This document shows, piece after piece, positions 32,767 through 41,533 of a DNA stretch of 64,000 bases. Each line of letters starts with the position of its first letter. Within the stretch, counting starts at the first letter, position 1. The notes under the pieces were generated by a model. The model ran no database searches and was not told the origin of the DNA. It saw only the letters and a list, made by a program, of their open reading frames with translations. A program made the position numbers and the translations under genes. Source of the DNA: JAJCZZ01 sp964569085 (GTDB lineage: Bacteria > Gemmatimonadota > Gemmatimonadetes > Longimicrobiales > Gaopeijiaceae); the NCBI GenBank assembly GCA_964569085.1, contig CAZMTA010000020.1, positions 6,978-70,977 of the forward strand, given 5' to 3'.

Positions 32767-35700
32767 TCATCGGCCTCCGGGGCCGTCCTCCTCGGTCACG
32801 GGCCGCTCGGCGTCGGTGGGATCCCGGACGATGACGTGGGGCAGCCCGAGCTCCCGGAGCAGGGCCTCGAACGCCGCCAGCTCCTCGTCCAGGATCACGT
32901 CGCGGGTGTCGGCGTGGGCCTCCCACATGGCGGCCAGATCCCCGAGGCGGGCCCGGGCGCCCTCGGTGACCGGAGGCTCGGTGCCGTCCACGGAGCCCAC
33001 GAGGGCCAGGATCTGGGCGTCGAGCTGGTTCAGGTAGTTGATGACGTCCTGGAAGGTGCGCTGGTCGGGCTGGACCAGCTCCTCCTCCCAGGCGGTGATG
33101 CGGGCCTGGAGCGAGTCGCCCACCGCGGCCACGGTGTCGGCGTGCTCCGTGTCGGCGGCGCGGGCCACCACGTCCCCCACCTGCTCGCGCACGCTGCGGA
33201 GCCGGACGATGGAGCGGTAGAGCTCCCGGACCATCTCCTGGGCCTCCGCCACGAAGGCGTCCTGCGCCGCGTACTGGGCGGCGGTGGCGTTCCGCCGGGG
33301 GTCGGGGCGGACCTCGAAGGACCGGGTCACGACGTCGTCGCCGTGGGTCAGGCGGACCCGGTACGTGCCCGGGGGCATGACCCGACCGGCCAGGGAGCCG
33401 AAGGGGATCAGCCCCTCCACCTCCGGGAGCCCCTCGGTGCGGAAGTTCCACGCCACCCGGTTCAGCCCCGCCTCCGGCGTGATGCGGGAGAAGGACTCGT
33501 TCCCGGCCTCGGCCGGGTCGCTGGCGTAGGTGCGGACCACCGCTCCGTCGGCGTCGAGGATCTCGAGGGTCACCAGGCCCTCCGGCGCCTCGTCGAAGCG
33601 GTAGAAGATCTGGGCGCCCGAGGGCGGGTTCTCGCCGGTGCGGGCGCCGCCCCCTCCGAAGAAGGTGGCCTGGACCGCCGGCGCCGGCTCGAAGAGGTGC
33701 ATGGGCCCGGTAGCCACCTCCTCCGTCCACTGGCGGAGGGGCGTGAGGTCGTCCAGGACCCAGAACCCCCGGCCCTGGGTGGCCGCCACCAGGTCGTCGT
33801 CCTTGACCGTCAGGTCCGTGATGGGCACCACCGGGAGGTCCAGCTGGAACGCGTGCCAGCTCTGGCCGCCGTCCACCGAGACGTACGGACCGCCCTCGGT
33901 GCCGGCGTAGAGGAGGCCCGGCCGCACCGGGTCCTCCCGGACGACGCGCACCCAGTCCTCGCCTTCGATCCCCCGCACCGTCCGCTCCCAGCTCCCGCCG
34001 AAGTCGTCGGTGCGGAAGACGTGGGGCGTGAAGTCGTTGAACTTGTAGTTCGTCGCCACGATCCAGGCCGTGGCCGGGTCGTGGGGCGACACCTCGATGG
34101 AGTTGATCAGCGCCTCGCCGATCCCGGGGGGCGTGACGTCGGTCCAGCTCTCACCGCCGTTGCGGGTCACGTGGACCAGCCCGTCGTCGCTCCCCGTCCA
34201 CACCACGTCCGGGTCGTGGGGGGAGAGCTCGATGTACGTGAGCGTGTTGTAGTTCTCGCCCCCGGCGCCCTCGTTGGTGATGGGCCCGCCGCCCAGCCCC
34301 TGGCGCTCCTCCTGGTCCCGGGTGAGGTCGGGGCTGATCACGTCCCAGCTCTGCCCCCGGTCCTCGGTCCGCAGCACGACGTTCCCGCCGTGGTAGATGA
34401 CGTCGGGATCCTGGGGCGAGGCCACGATGGGCGCGTTCCAGTTGAACCGGTAGCGCTGCTCCCGGGGGAGCGTGCCCAGCCCCAGGAAGGGATAGGCCAT
34501 GATGGGCTTGGACTCGGCCGTCGCCCGGCTCCACACGTCGATGAGCCCCTGGTAGCAGCCGCCGTACACGAAGTCCGGGTCGTCCGGGTCGAAGGCCAGG
34601 AAGGCGCTCTCGCATCCCGAGACGGAGTAGAAGTCGGACCACCCGATGCCGCCCGGGGACGCCGACGCGATCCCGATGGCCGAGTTGTCCTGCTGCCCCC
34701 CGTAGATGTGGTACGGGAAGCGGTCGTCGGTGATCACGCGGTAGAACTGGGCCGTGGGCTGGTTGTTCAGCGTGCTCCAGGTCTCCCCGCCGTTCACGGT
34801 GATCTCGGCGCCGCCGTCGTCGGCCAGGATCATGCGGTCCGGCTCGTCGGGGTCGATCCAGAGGTCGTGGGTGTCCCCGTGGCCGACGGGCAGGCTCTCG
34901 AAGGTGCGCCCGCCGTCGATGGAGCGGAGCATGGGCGCGTTGAGGACGTAGACCGTGTTCTCGTCCTGGGGGTCCGCGTAGATCTCCATGTAGTACCAGG
35001 AGCGCGTCTGGGTGATGCGGGCGTCCGTGGTCTGGCGCCAGGTGGCGCCGGCGTCGTCGGAGCGGTAGACGCCTCCCTTGCCGTCGGCGGCCTCGATGTT
35101 CGCGTAGACCACGTCGGGATCGGCACGGGAGACGTCGATGCCGATCTTCCCCATGAGGTCGGGGAGGCCCTCGGTGAGCTCCGTCCAGGTGTCCCCGCCG
35201 TCGGTGCTCTTCCAGATCCCCGAGCCGGGGCCGCCCGAGCGCACCTGCCAGGGATAGCGGCGGTGGTCCCAGAAGGCGGCGTAGAGGATCCGGGGATTCG
35301 TCATGTCCATGGAGAGCTCGACGGCCCCGGACTCCTGGTCCACGTAGAGCACCTTCTCCCAGGTGTCCCCGCCGTCCAGGCTCCGGTACACGCCCCGCGC
35401 CTCGGTGGCGCCGTACGGCGAGCCCTGGGCCGCCACGAAGACCCGGTCCGGGTCCCGGGGATCGATCTGGATGCGGGCGATCTGCCGGGTATCGTCCAGC
35501 CCGACGTGGGTCCAGCTCCGGCCGCCGTCCACCGACTTGTAGACGCCGTCGCCGTGGGAGGTGGTGACGCCCCGCACGGGGTGCTCTCCCATGCCCGCGT
35601 AGACCACCTGGGGATCGGACTCGGAGACGGCCACCGCGCCCACGGAGCCCGTGGCGAAGAAGCCGTCGGACACGTTCCGCCACACCTCGCCGCCGTCGGT

Positions 35701-35919
35701 GGTCTTCCAGACCCCGCCCCCGGTGGCCCCCATGTAGAAGGTGTGGGGCTGGCCGCGCACCCCGGTGGCGGCCACCGCCCGGCCACCCCGGAAGGGTCCC
35801 ACCAGGCGCCAATCCAGGGCGTCGAGCGCGTCCACGTCGAGCCAGTCCTGGGCCGAGGCGGGAGGCGCGGGGAGCGCGAGGAGGACGAGGGCGACGAGCG
35901 TTGCGAGGGGACGGAGCAT
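32767..35919 (-). CDS. Sortilin/VPS10-like Asp-box (BNR) repeat exported protein
   Basis: 1050 residues from ATG 35919. A signal peptide (LVALVLLALPAPPASAQ) is followed by two seven- to ten-bladed propeller regions rich in Asp-boxes; visible copies include KTTDGGEVW, KSVDGGRSW, RSLDGGDTW, KSTDGGDTW, RSDDAGATW, RTEDRGQSW and SVDGGQSW. The last third (about 690-1050) has a beta domain and a helical coiled-coil-like end. Proteins of this type are annotated as glycosyl hydrolases of the sortilin/Xyloglucanase propeller superfamily and are numerous in Gemmatimonadota and Bacteroidota, but I see no clear catalytic pair and the substrate is unknown. Confidence 0.8.
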   Translation of the reverse strand: MLRPLATLVALVLLALPAPPASAQDWLDVDALDALDWRLVGPFRGGRAVAATGVRGQPHTFYMGATGGGVWKTTDGGEVWRNVSDGFFATGSVGAVAVSESDPQVVYAGMGEHPVRGVTTSHGDGVYKSVDGGRSWTHVGLDDTRQIARIQIDPRDPDRVFVAAQGSPYGATEARGVYRSLDGGDTWEKVLYVDQESGAVELSMDMTNPRILYAAFWDHRRYPWQVRSGGPGSGIWKSTDGGDTWTELTEGLPDLMGKIGIDVSRADPDVVYANIEAADGKGGVYRSDDAGATWRQTTDARITQTRSWYYMEIYADPQDENTVYVLNAPMLRSIDGGRTFESLPVGHGDTHDLWIDPDEPDRMILADDGGAEITVNGGETWSTLNNQPTAQFYRVITDDRFPYHIYGGQQDNSAIGIASASPGGIGWSDFYSVSGCESAFLAFDPDDPDFVYGGCYQGLIDVWSRATAESKPIMAYPFLGLGTLPREQRYRFNWNAPIVASPQDPDVIYHGGNVVLRTEDRGQSWDVISPDLTRDQEERQGLGGGPITNEGAGGENYNTLTYIELSPHDPDVVWTGSDDGLVHVTRNGGESWTDVTPPGIGEALINSIEVSPHDPATAWIVATNYKFNDFTPHVFRTDDFGGSWERTVRGIEGEDWVRVVREDPVRPGLLYAGTEGGPYVSVDGGQSWHAFQLDLPVVPITDLTVKDDDLVAATQGRGFWVLDDLTPLRQWTEEVATGPMHLFEPAPAVQATFFGGGGARTGENPPSGAQIFYRFDEAPEGLVTLEILDADGAVVRTYASDPAEAGNESFSRITPEAGLNRVAWNFRTEGLPEVEGLIPFGSLAGRVMPPGTYRVRLTHGDDVVTRSFEVRPDPRRNATAAQYAAQDAFVAEAQEMVRELYRSIVRLRSVREQVGDVVARAADTEHADTVAAVGDSLQARITAWEEELVQPDQRTFQDVINYLNQLDAQILALVGSVDGTEPPVTEGARARLGDLAAMWEAHADTRDVILDEELAAFEALLRELGLPHVIVRDPTDAERPVTEEDGPGGR

Positions 35920-36000
35920 CTTGGCCTCCAGGGGTTCACGGGGCGTCGGTCCGATGCTATCCTGCCCCGCTCCGCACGACCAGCCCCACGGACGAGGCCC

Positions 36001-36969
36001 ATGACCACCCACGCCTTCCACCGCGACCGCTTCGAAGAGGCCCGGGCCCTGGTGTCCGGATCCGTGCACCGGACCCCCCTGGTCCGCTCCCGCTCCCTCT
36101 CGGAGCGCGTGGGCGCACCGGTCTACCTGAAGTGCGAGAACCTCCAGAAGACCGGGGCGTTCAAGGTCCGGGGGGCGCTCCACCGGCTCCTGAAGCTCGA
36201 CCGGGCGGACCGCGAGAAGGGCGTGGTGACCATCTCGGCGGGGAACCACGCCCAGGCGGTGGCGTGGGCGGCCGCCGCGGCCGGGGTGCCCTCCACGGTG
36301 GTCATGCCGGAGAAGGCCTCCCGGACCAAGGCGGAGGCCTCCCGGGGCTACGGCGCCGAGGTCATCCTCCACGGCACCGCGGCCCAGGCGTTCGAGAAGG
36401 CCTTCGCGCTGGCCGAGGAGCGGGGGATGACCTTCGTCCACCCCTTCGACGACCCGGAGGTGGTGGCGGGCCACGGGAGCTGCGGCCTGGAGATCGTGGA
36501 GGACCTCCCCGACGTGGCCACCATCGTGGTGCCGGTGGGCGGGGGCGGCCTCATCTCGGGGATCGCGGCGGCCGTGGCCGCGGTCCGCCCGGGCGTCGAC
36601 GTCTGGGGGGTGGAGCCCCGGGGCGCCGCCGCCATGACGCGGAGCCTGGAGGCCGGCCGGGCGGTCCACCTGGACGAGGTGGACACCGTGGCCGACGGGC
36701 TCGGCGCGCCCATGGCCGGGGCGCTCAACTACGAGCTCGTGCGGGAGCACGTCCGGGGCGTGGTCCTGGTGGACGACGACGAGATCGTGGAGGCGATGAA
36801 GCTCCTGCTGGAGCGGACGAAGCTGCTGGCGGAGCCGGCGGGGGCCGCGGGCCTGGCCGCCCTCCTCCAGGGCCGGATCGAGCTCCGGGAGGGCGGCCCG
36901 GTGGCCGTCGTCCTCTCCGGAGGGAACGTGGACCTGCCGCTGCTCGGGCGCCTCCTGGGCGACGCCTGA
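36001..36969 (+). CDS. Threonine/serine dehydratase-family PLP enzyme (fold type II)
   Basis: 322 residues. PLP Lys in the segment LQKTGAFKVRGALHRL near residue 47, SAGNHAQAVAWAA, the phosphate-binding loop PVGGGGLISGIA near residue 178, and a C-terminal SGGNVDL motif. The lack of an ACT regulatory domain and the length fit catabolic threonine dehydratase (TdcB-like) or serine racemase. Its stop overlaps the egtC start (TGATG). Ergothioneine synthesis ends with a PLP C-S lyase (EgtE), which is missing here, so this enzyme could conceivably replace it. That is speculation from coupling alone. Confidence 0.85.
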   Translation: MTTHAFHRDRFEEARALVSGSVHRTPLVRSRSLSERVGAPVYLKCENLQKTGAFKVRGALHRLLKLDRADREKGVVTISAGNHAQAVAWAAAAAGVPSTVVMPEKASRTKAEASRGYGAEVILHGTAAQAFEKAFALAEERGMTFVHPFDDPEVVAGHGSCGLEIVEDLPDVATIVVPVGGGGLISGIAAAVAAVRPGVDVWGVEPRGAAAMTRSLEAGRAVHLDEVDTVADGLGAPMAGALNYELVREHVRGVVLVDDDEIVEAMKLLLERTKLLAEPAGAAGLAALLQGRIELREGGPVAVVLSGGNVDLPLLGRLLGDA

Positions 36970-37748
36970 TGTGCCGCCTCGTGGCGTACGCGGGCGCCGA
37001 GACCCCGTTGGCGCCCCTCCTCTACGGCGGCACCCACTCCCTCCACCACCAGAGCTGGGCGCCCCGGGAGCTCCTCTCCGGCTCGGTGAACGCCGACGGC
37101 TGGGGGGTGGCCTGGCACGACGGCGCCGGGGCGCGTCGGCTGGCTGAGCCCCGACCGGTCTGGCAGGAAGGCCACCTCCGGAGCCTCCTGGCCGGCGTGC
37201 GGGCCCCCGTGGCGGTGGCCGCCCTGCGGAACGCCACGCCCGGCATCCCTCCGGACCGCTCCGGGCTGCTCCCCATGGTGGCGCGGGGCTGGATCTTCGT
37301 GCTCAACGGCTCCGTCCCCGACTTCCGGCGCGCCCACATGAGGGCCCTGCGGGCCTCCCTCCCGGACGAGCTCTACGGCACCCTGCAGGGCTCGTCGGAC
37401 TCGGAGACGCTCTTCCTCCTGGCGCTGGCGGCGCTGGAGCGTGGCGCGAGTCCGTGGGCGGCGTTGGAGGACGCGGTGGACAAGGTCCGGGCCCGGGTGG
37501 GGGACGACGAGGCCCAGCTCACCCTGGTCCTGGCCGGCGCCGACGGGGTCTGGGCGCTCCGCACCTCCACGGTGGCCCGGACCAACTCCCTCTACCTGGC
37601 CCGGGGGCACGAGCTGGCGCCGGGCGGCGCCCTCCTGGCCTCGGAGAGGCTCGACGAAGCCGCGACGTGGGAGGAGCTCCCCGCCCACGCCCGGATCCGT
37701 CTGGCGGCGAGCCCGGACGAGGTCCAGGTGGAGGCGCTGGCGGGCTGA
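36969..37748 (+). CDS. egtC: Gamma-glutamyl hercynylcysteine sulfoxide hydrolase (EgtC), class II glutamine amidotransferase fold
   Basis: 259 residues. The N-terminal nucleophile Cys2 (MCRLVAYAG), VNADGWGVAW near residue 40, and RNATPGIP and LNGSVPDF later are the Ntn-amidotransferase features of the YafJ/EgtC family. EgtC removes the glutamyl group from gamma-glutamyl-hercynylcysteine sulfoxide. Assignment to EgtC rather than a generic amidotransferase rests on egtA, egtD and egtB lying convergently next to it. ATG overlaps the upstream dehydratase stop, so the two are co-translated. Confidence 0.85.
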   Translation: MCRLVAYAGAETPLAPLLYGGTHSLHHQSWAPRELLSGSVNADGWGVAWHDGAGARRLAEPRPVWQEGHLRSLLAGVRAPVAVAALRNATPGIPPDRSGLLPMVARGWIFVLNGSVPDFRRAHMRALRASLPDELYGTLQGSSDSETLFLLALAALERGASPWAALEDAVDKVRARVGDDEAQLTLVLAGADGVWALRTSTVARTNSLYLARGHELAPGGALLASERLDEAATWEELPAHARIRLAASPDEVQVEALAG

Positions 37749-37763
37749 CCCCGCCCGCCTGGC

Positions 37764-39026
37764 TCAGCGCTGGAAGGGATCCAGGTCGTCGGGCTCGTGC
37801 CCCGGGTCCTCCCCCCGGGCCGTGAAGCGCGCCCGGAACGCCCGGGCCACCTCCACCGCGTCGCCCGTGTCCCGGTCCCGGGCCTGTCGCGCCGCCCCCT
37901 CCAGGGCCAGGTCGAAGAGCTGGAGCGCCGTGTCGGCCAGCTCGGGGTCGCCGAGCCCGCTCCGTCCCGCCGCGGCCAGCCGCGCCGCATCCGCCGGAGG
38001 CAGGAGGCGATGGGCCTCGCGCAGCGCCACCGGGTCGTAGAGGACGCCGGTGACCAGGACGACCGGAGCGGGGAGCCACACCGCCGGGAGGGCGTCCACC
38101 GACCGGATCTCCAGGTAGCGCCGGGGCCGGACCTCGGGGAAGAGCGTCGTCAGGTGGGCCCGCCACGCCGCCAGGTCCGCGCCGGCCTCCCAGCTCGCCC
38201 GGAAGGGACGGGCCTCCTCCTCGTCCGGCGCGCCCAGGAAGTCCCGCGCCGCCATGGCGAAGGCCAGATACTCCCGGGCCGGGTCCGACTCGTCCCCGAA
38301 GACCCCGGTCCGAGACGGGTCCAGGTGACGCCACTGCTCGGCCCGGGCGGAGCGGAGCCCCGGCTCGACGCCGGCGGCCCGGGGGGAGTTGGCGAAGATG
38401 GCCGTGAGGTACGGCGCCATGCGGTTGGCCACCGCCCACCGGCGCACCGCCCGTCCGCCCAGGTCCACGTTCACGTGCACGGCGGCGCTGTTGAGCATCA
38501 TGCGGCGGCCCCACGGCCCCACCGTCGCGTAGTGGCGGAGCTGGCGACGGTACCGGGGAGACGTGAGGCCGAGGGGCACGGCCTCCGCGTCGGTCTCCGG
38601 GTCCATGCCCCGGGCGAGGAGGCGGATCCCCCGGTCGGCGGCGGCGGCATGGAGGAGCCCCAGCGCCCCGCGGGCCGAGCGCACCGTGGCCCCGGGGCTC
38701 CGGGAGGCGACGGTCCGCACCTCGAGCTGCCCGCCCGGCTCGAAGGTCACCGACGCCCCGTCGGGGCCGTACCACGCCCGGGTGCCGTCGGCGGACTCCC
38801 GACAGCTCCAGCCTTCCTCCCGAGCCAGGACGTCGACCAGCGTCCGGGAGGAGAGGGCGTCGGGGTCCGGGGCCGTCAGCGGGAGGCGACGTCCGTCGGG
38901 GCCGAGCGGGACCACCTCCACCTCGAGCCCCACCCGCAGCCCCTCCTCTCCCGGGCGCGAGGCGGACAGCGCCCCCCGCACCTCGTCCAGGAGGTCGGCG
39001 TGGGACGGGGAGCGGGACTCCGTCAC
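37764..39026 (-). CDS. egtA: Glutamate-cysteine ligase of ergothioneine synthesis (EgtA)
   Basis: 420 residues from GTG 39026, which overlaps the egtD stop (GTGA). GCS2-type ATP-dependent carboxylate-amine ligase: LRVGLEVEVVPL with metal-binding Glu residues near residue 33, TFEPGGQLEVRT near residue 96, MMLNSAAVHVNVDLG near residue 175, and YLEIRSVDALPAVWLPAPVV near residue 325. It makes gamma-glutamylcysteine, the sulfur donor used by the EgtB that follows the mycobacterial route. It is the last gene of egtB-egtD-egtA and ends 15 nt from egtC, convergently. Confidence 0.87.
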   Translation of the reverse strand: MTESRSPSHADLLDEVRGALSASRPGEEGLRVGLEVEVVPLGPDGRRLPLTAPDPDALSSRTLVDVLAREEGWSCRESADGTRAWYGPDGASVTFEPGGQLEVRTVASRSPGATVRSARGALGLLHAAAADRGIRLLARGMDPETDAEAVPLGLTSPRYRRQLRHYATVGPWGRRMMLNSAAVHVNVDLGGRAVRRWAVANRMAPYLTAIFANSPRAAGVEPGLRSARAEQWRHLDPSRTGVFGDESDPAREYLAFAMAARDFLGAPDEEEARPFRASWEAGADLAAWRAHLTTLFPEVRPRRYLEIRSVDALPAVWLPAPVVLVTGVLYDPVALREAHRLLPPADAARLAAAGRSGLGDPELADTALQLFDLALEGAARQARDRDTGDAVEVARAFRARFTARGEDPGHEPDDLDPFQR

Positions 39027-40051
39027 GCCTGCAGCCTCGCCAGGACCAGGGAGAAGAAGCCCCGCTCGTCCTCGGCCCACCGCTCCAGTCCGAGCCCCGC
39101 GGCCTGGAAGAGCGCCTCCAGGGAGCCCCGGTCGTACTTGCAGCTCACCTCGGTGCGGATCGTCTCCCCGGCCTCGAAGGCCACCGTGTCCCCCCCGAGG
39201 CGCACCTCCTGGTCCCGCCGGGACTCGAGGTGCATCTCGATGCGGTGCTCCTCCTCGTCGTAGAAGGCGCGGTGCCGGAACGCCGCCTCGTCGAAGTCGG
39301 CGTCGAGCTCCCGGTTCAGCACCCGGAGGACGTTGAGGTTGAAGGCCGCCGTCACGCCGTCGGCGTCGTTGTACGCCCGCTCCAGGTCCGCGCGGGTCTT
39401 GATCTCCCCGGGGCGTCGGTCCGCGCCCAGGAGGAAGGCGTCCCCGGGGCGCATCTCCGCGGCCACGCGTCGGACCAGCGCCACGGCCTGCTCCCGGGGG
39501 AAGTTGCCGATGGTGCTCCCCAGGAGGGCGAACCAGGCGGGCCGGGGCAGCTCGGTGTCCAGGGCCAGCGGGTCGGTGATGTCGCGGACCGCCGGCTCCA
39601 CACGCAGTCCGGCGTACTCCTCCCGGAGGCGGGCCGCGGTCTCGTGGAGGAAGGCCCCGCTCACGTCCACGGGCACGTACAGGTGGCCGGTCCCGTGCTC
39701 CTCCATGGCGTCGAGCACCACCCGGGACTTCCGGGCGCTCCCGGCCCCCAGCTCCACCAGCGCCGCCGGACCCTCCTGGGCCACCCACACGGGGATCCAG
39801 CGGCGCAGGAGGGCGTGCTCGGTCCGGGTCGGGTAGTACTCGTCGAGGTAGGTGATCTCCTCGAAGAGCTCCGAGCCCCGGCTGTCGTAGAAGTACTTGG
39901 GGGAGAGCTCCTTCTGGGGGAGGCGGAGCCCCTCCAGGACGTCGCGGAGCATCACCTCCCGGGCGTGGAGGTCCCCCGCCCCGTCCGCCGGGGACCGGTC
40001 GGGCGCCGGTCGCTCGTCGGGCGCGCTTCCTCCTTCGTCCGGCGCGCTCAC
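39023..40051 (-). CDS. egtD: L-histidine N-alpha-methyltransferase
   Basis: 342 residues from GTG 40051, overlapping the egtB stop (GTGA). It trimethylates histidine to hercynine with SAM. EgtD features are LSPKYFYDSRGSELFEEITY near residue 51, YPTRTEHALL, ALVELGAGSARKSRVVLDAM (SAM loop), GSTIGNFPREQA, and YNDADGVTAAFNLNVLRVLN with the substrate-binding Asn and Tyr. A 33-residue polar extension precedes the core; an in-frame internal Met (MLRDVL) could be the true start if the overlap start is not used. Confidence 0.93.
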   Translation of the reverse strand: MSAPDEGGSAPDERPAPDRSPADGAGDLHAREVMLRDVLEGLRLPQKELSPKYFYDSRGSELFEEITYLDEYYPTRTEHALLRRWIPVWVAQEGPAALVELGAGSARKSRVVLDAMEEHGTGHLYVPVDVSGAFLHETAARLREEYAGLRVEPAVRDITDPLALDTELPRPAWFALLGSTIGNFPREQAVALVRRVAAEMRPGDAFLLGADRRPGEIKTRADLERAYNDADGVTAAFNLNVLRVLNRELDADFDEAAFRHRAFYDEEEHRIEMHLESRRDQEVRLGGDTVAFEAGETIRTEVSCKYDRGSLEALFQAAGLGLERWAEDERGFFSLVLARLQA

Positions 40052-41388
40052 CCGTCGTCGCTCCGGGCGCAGCGGAAGCCCGCGAAGATCTGGCGGCGGA
40101 TGGGGTAGTCCCAGTTCCGGAACGTGCCGCGCACGGCGCCGGGGCGCGTGGCCCACGAGCCGCCGCGGAGCACCTTGTACTCGTCCCCGAAGAAGACCTC
40201 GGAGTACTCCGCGTAGGGGAACGTCTCGTAGCCCGGGTAGCCGTGGAAGTCCGTGGCGGTCCACTCCCAGACGTCGCCGATCATCCCCCAGCAGCCCACC
40301 GGCGAGACCCCCAGGGGGTAGCTCCCCACGGGCGCGGCTTCGAAGAGCGCGGCGTCCAGGTTGGCGCGCCGCTGGTCCGGGGCCTCGTCTCCCCACGGGA
40401 AGCGGTGCTTCCGACCCGCCGCCGGATCCCAGGTGGCGGCGGCCTCCCACTCGGCCTCGGTGGGAAGGCGCTTGTCCGCCCAGCGGGCGTAGGCGTCCGC
40501 CTCCCACCAACCCACGTGGCAGACCGGACGCCGGGGATCCAGGGGTCCCGAGCGGTCCATGTGGCGCACCGTCCATCCCTGCCCCGTCTCCTTCCAGTGC
40601 TTGGGCGCGGCCAGCTCCCCCTCCTGCACGGTGGCCCACCCCTCCTCGCCCCAGAGCTCCCTGCGGCGATAGCCGCCGTCCTCCACGAACTCCAGGAACT
40701 CCCCGTTGGTCACCGGATGGGCGTCGATCCAGAAGGGCTCCAGCGACACCCGGTGCCGGGGACGCTCGTTGTCGTAGGCCGCCGAGCGGTCGTCGGTGCC
40801 CTGCTCGACCTCGCCTCCGGGGAAGCGCACCATCGTGCCCGGCTCCGGCGCGTCGGGATCCGGCTTCGGCGGCGCGGTCAGCGTCCGGGGCGCGGCGTAG
40901 GGCTCGCCCCCCTTGAGCTGGAGGGTCTGGAGGATCGTCTCCCCGTGCTGGTATTCGTGCTGGAGCACCATCCGGAAGACGAAGCCGTCCCGCAGGAGCG
41001 GCTCGTCCGAGCCCTCCAGGTCCAGCCGGTCCAGGCGGTCCAGCACCGCGCGGCGCACCGCCCCGAGGTAGTCCCGACACTCGTCCAGGCTGGGGAGCGG
41101 GAGCGCGTCCCGGGTGGCCCGGGGATTCCGGAAGGGGTCGTAGATCCCGCGCAGCCCCTCGCTCCCGGGTGCCCCACCCTCTCCCTCCAGCGCCTCCAGC
41201 AGCCAGACCTCCTCGAAGTGGGCCACGTGGCCCAGGTCCCAGACGATGGGGCTCATCAGGGGGCTGTGCTGCCGACGGAGGTCCTCGGCCGACAGGGGCG
41301 CCACCAGGAGGAGGGTGCGGGCGCGGGCCTCGGCGAGCAGCTCGGCGATCCGGCCTGCGGGAAGGGCCTCACCGGGGTGGAGATCCAT
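40048..41388 (-). CDS. egtB: Iron-dependent hercynine sulfoxide synthase (EgtB)
   Basis: 446 residues. An N-terminal DinB_2 four-helix domain with iron ligands in WDLGHVAHFEE and LQHEYQHGETIL (HxxxH pair) precedes a C-terminal FGE-sulfatase domain ending GDEYKVLRGGSWATRPG...FAGFRCAR. It joins hercynine to gamma-glutamylcysteine (or cysteine) using O2. Because egtA and egtC are both present, the gamma-glutamylcysteine route is the likely one. First gene of the minus-strand trio, 145 bp from the divergent flavoprotein gene. Confidence 0.93.
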   Translation of the reverse strand: MDLHPGEALPAGRIAELLAEARARTLLLVAPLSAEDLRRQHSPLMSPIVWDLGHVAHFEEVWLLEALEGEGGAPGSEGLRGIYDPFRNPRATRDALPLPSLDECRDYLGAVRRAVLDRLDRLDLEGSDEPLLRDGFVFRMVLQHEYQHGETILQTLQLKGGEPYAAPRTLTAPPKPDPDAPEPGTMVRFPGGEVEQGTDDRSAAYDNERPRHRVSLEPFWIDAHPVTNGEFLEFVEDGGYRRRELWGEEGWATVQEGELAAPKHWKETGQGWTVRHMDRSGPLDPRRPVCHVGWWEADAYARWADKRLPTEAEWEAAATWDPAAGRKHRFPWGDEAPDQRRANLDAALFEAAPVGSYPLGVSPVGCWGMIGDVWEWTATDFHGYPGYETFPYAEYSEVFFGDEYKVLRGGSWATRPGAVRGTFRNWDYPIRRQIFAGFRCARSDDG

Positions 41389-41436
41389 GCGGCGCGGGTG
41401 CCTGGGTGCGGGACTTGCGGCGGCCTTCACGGACGT

Positions 41437-41472
41437 GGTTCCTTGCCACCGACGGGAGCGAAGACAGGAACC
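41437..41472. repeat. Inverted repeat in the egtB-flavoprotein divergent gap
   Basis: GGTTCCT (41437-41443) and AGGAACC (41466-41472) are perfect 7-bp arms with a 22-nt spacer, in the 145-bp region between the divergent starts of egtB and the disulfide-reductase gene. It may be a regulator site. No promoter consensus is convincing here. Confidence 0.3.
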
Positions 41473-41533
41473 CTCGCCCCGGCCGATGAGTTCCAGACCC
41501 CGGACAGCCTCCCCGCCACCCCCCGGAGCCTCC

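Noticed and set aside
32836..35990. Long plus-strand frame opposite the Asp-box protein
   Set aside because: Shadow frame without recognisable domains; the minus-strand frame has a signal peptide and many Asp-boxes.
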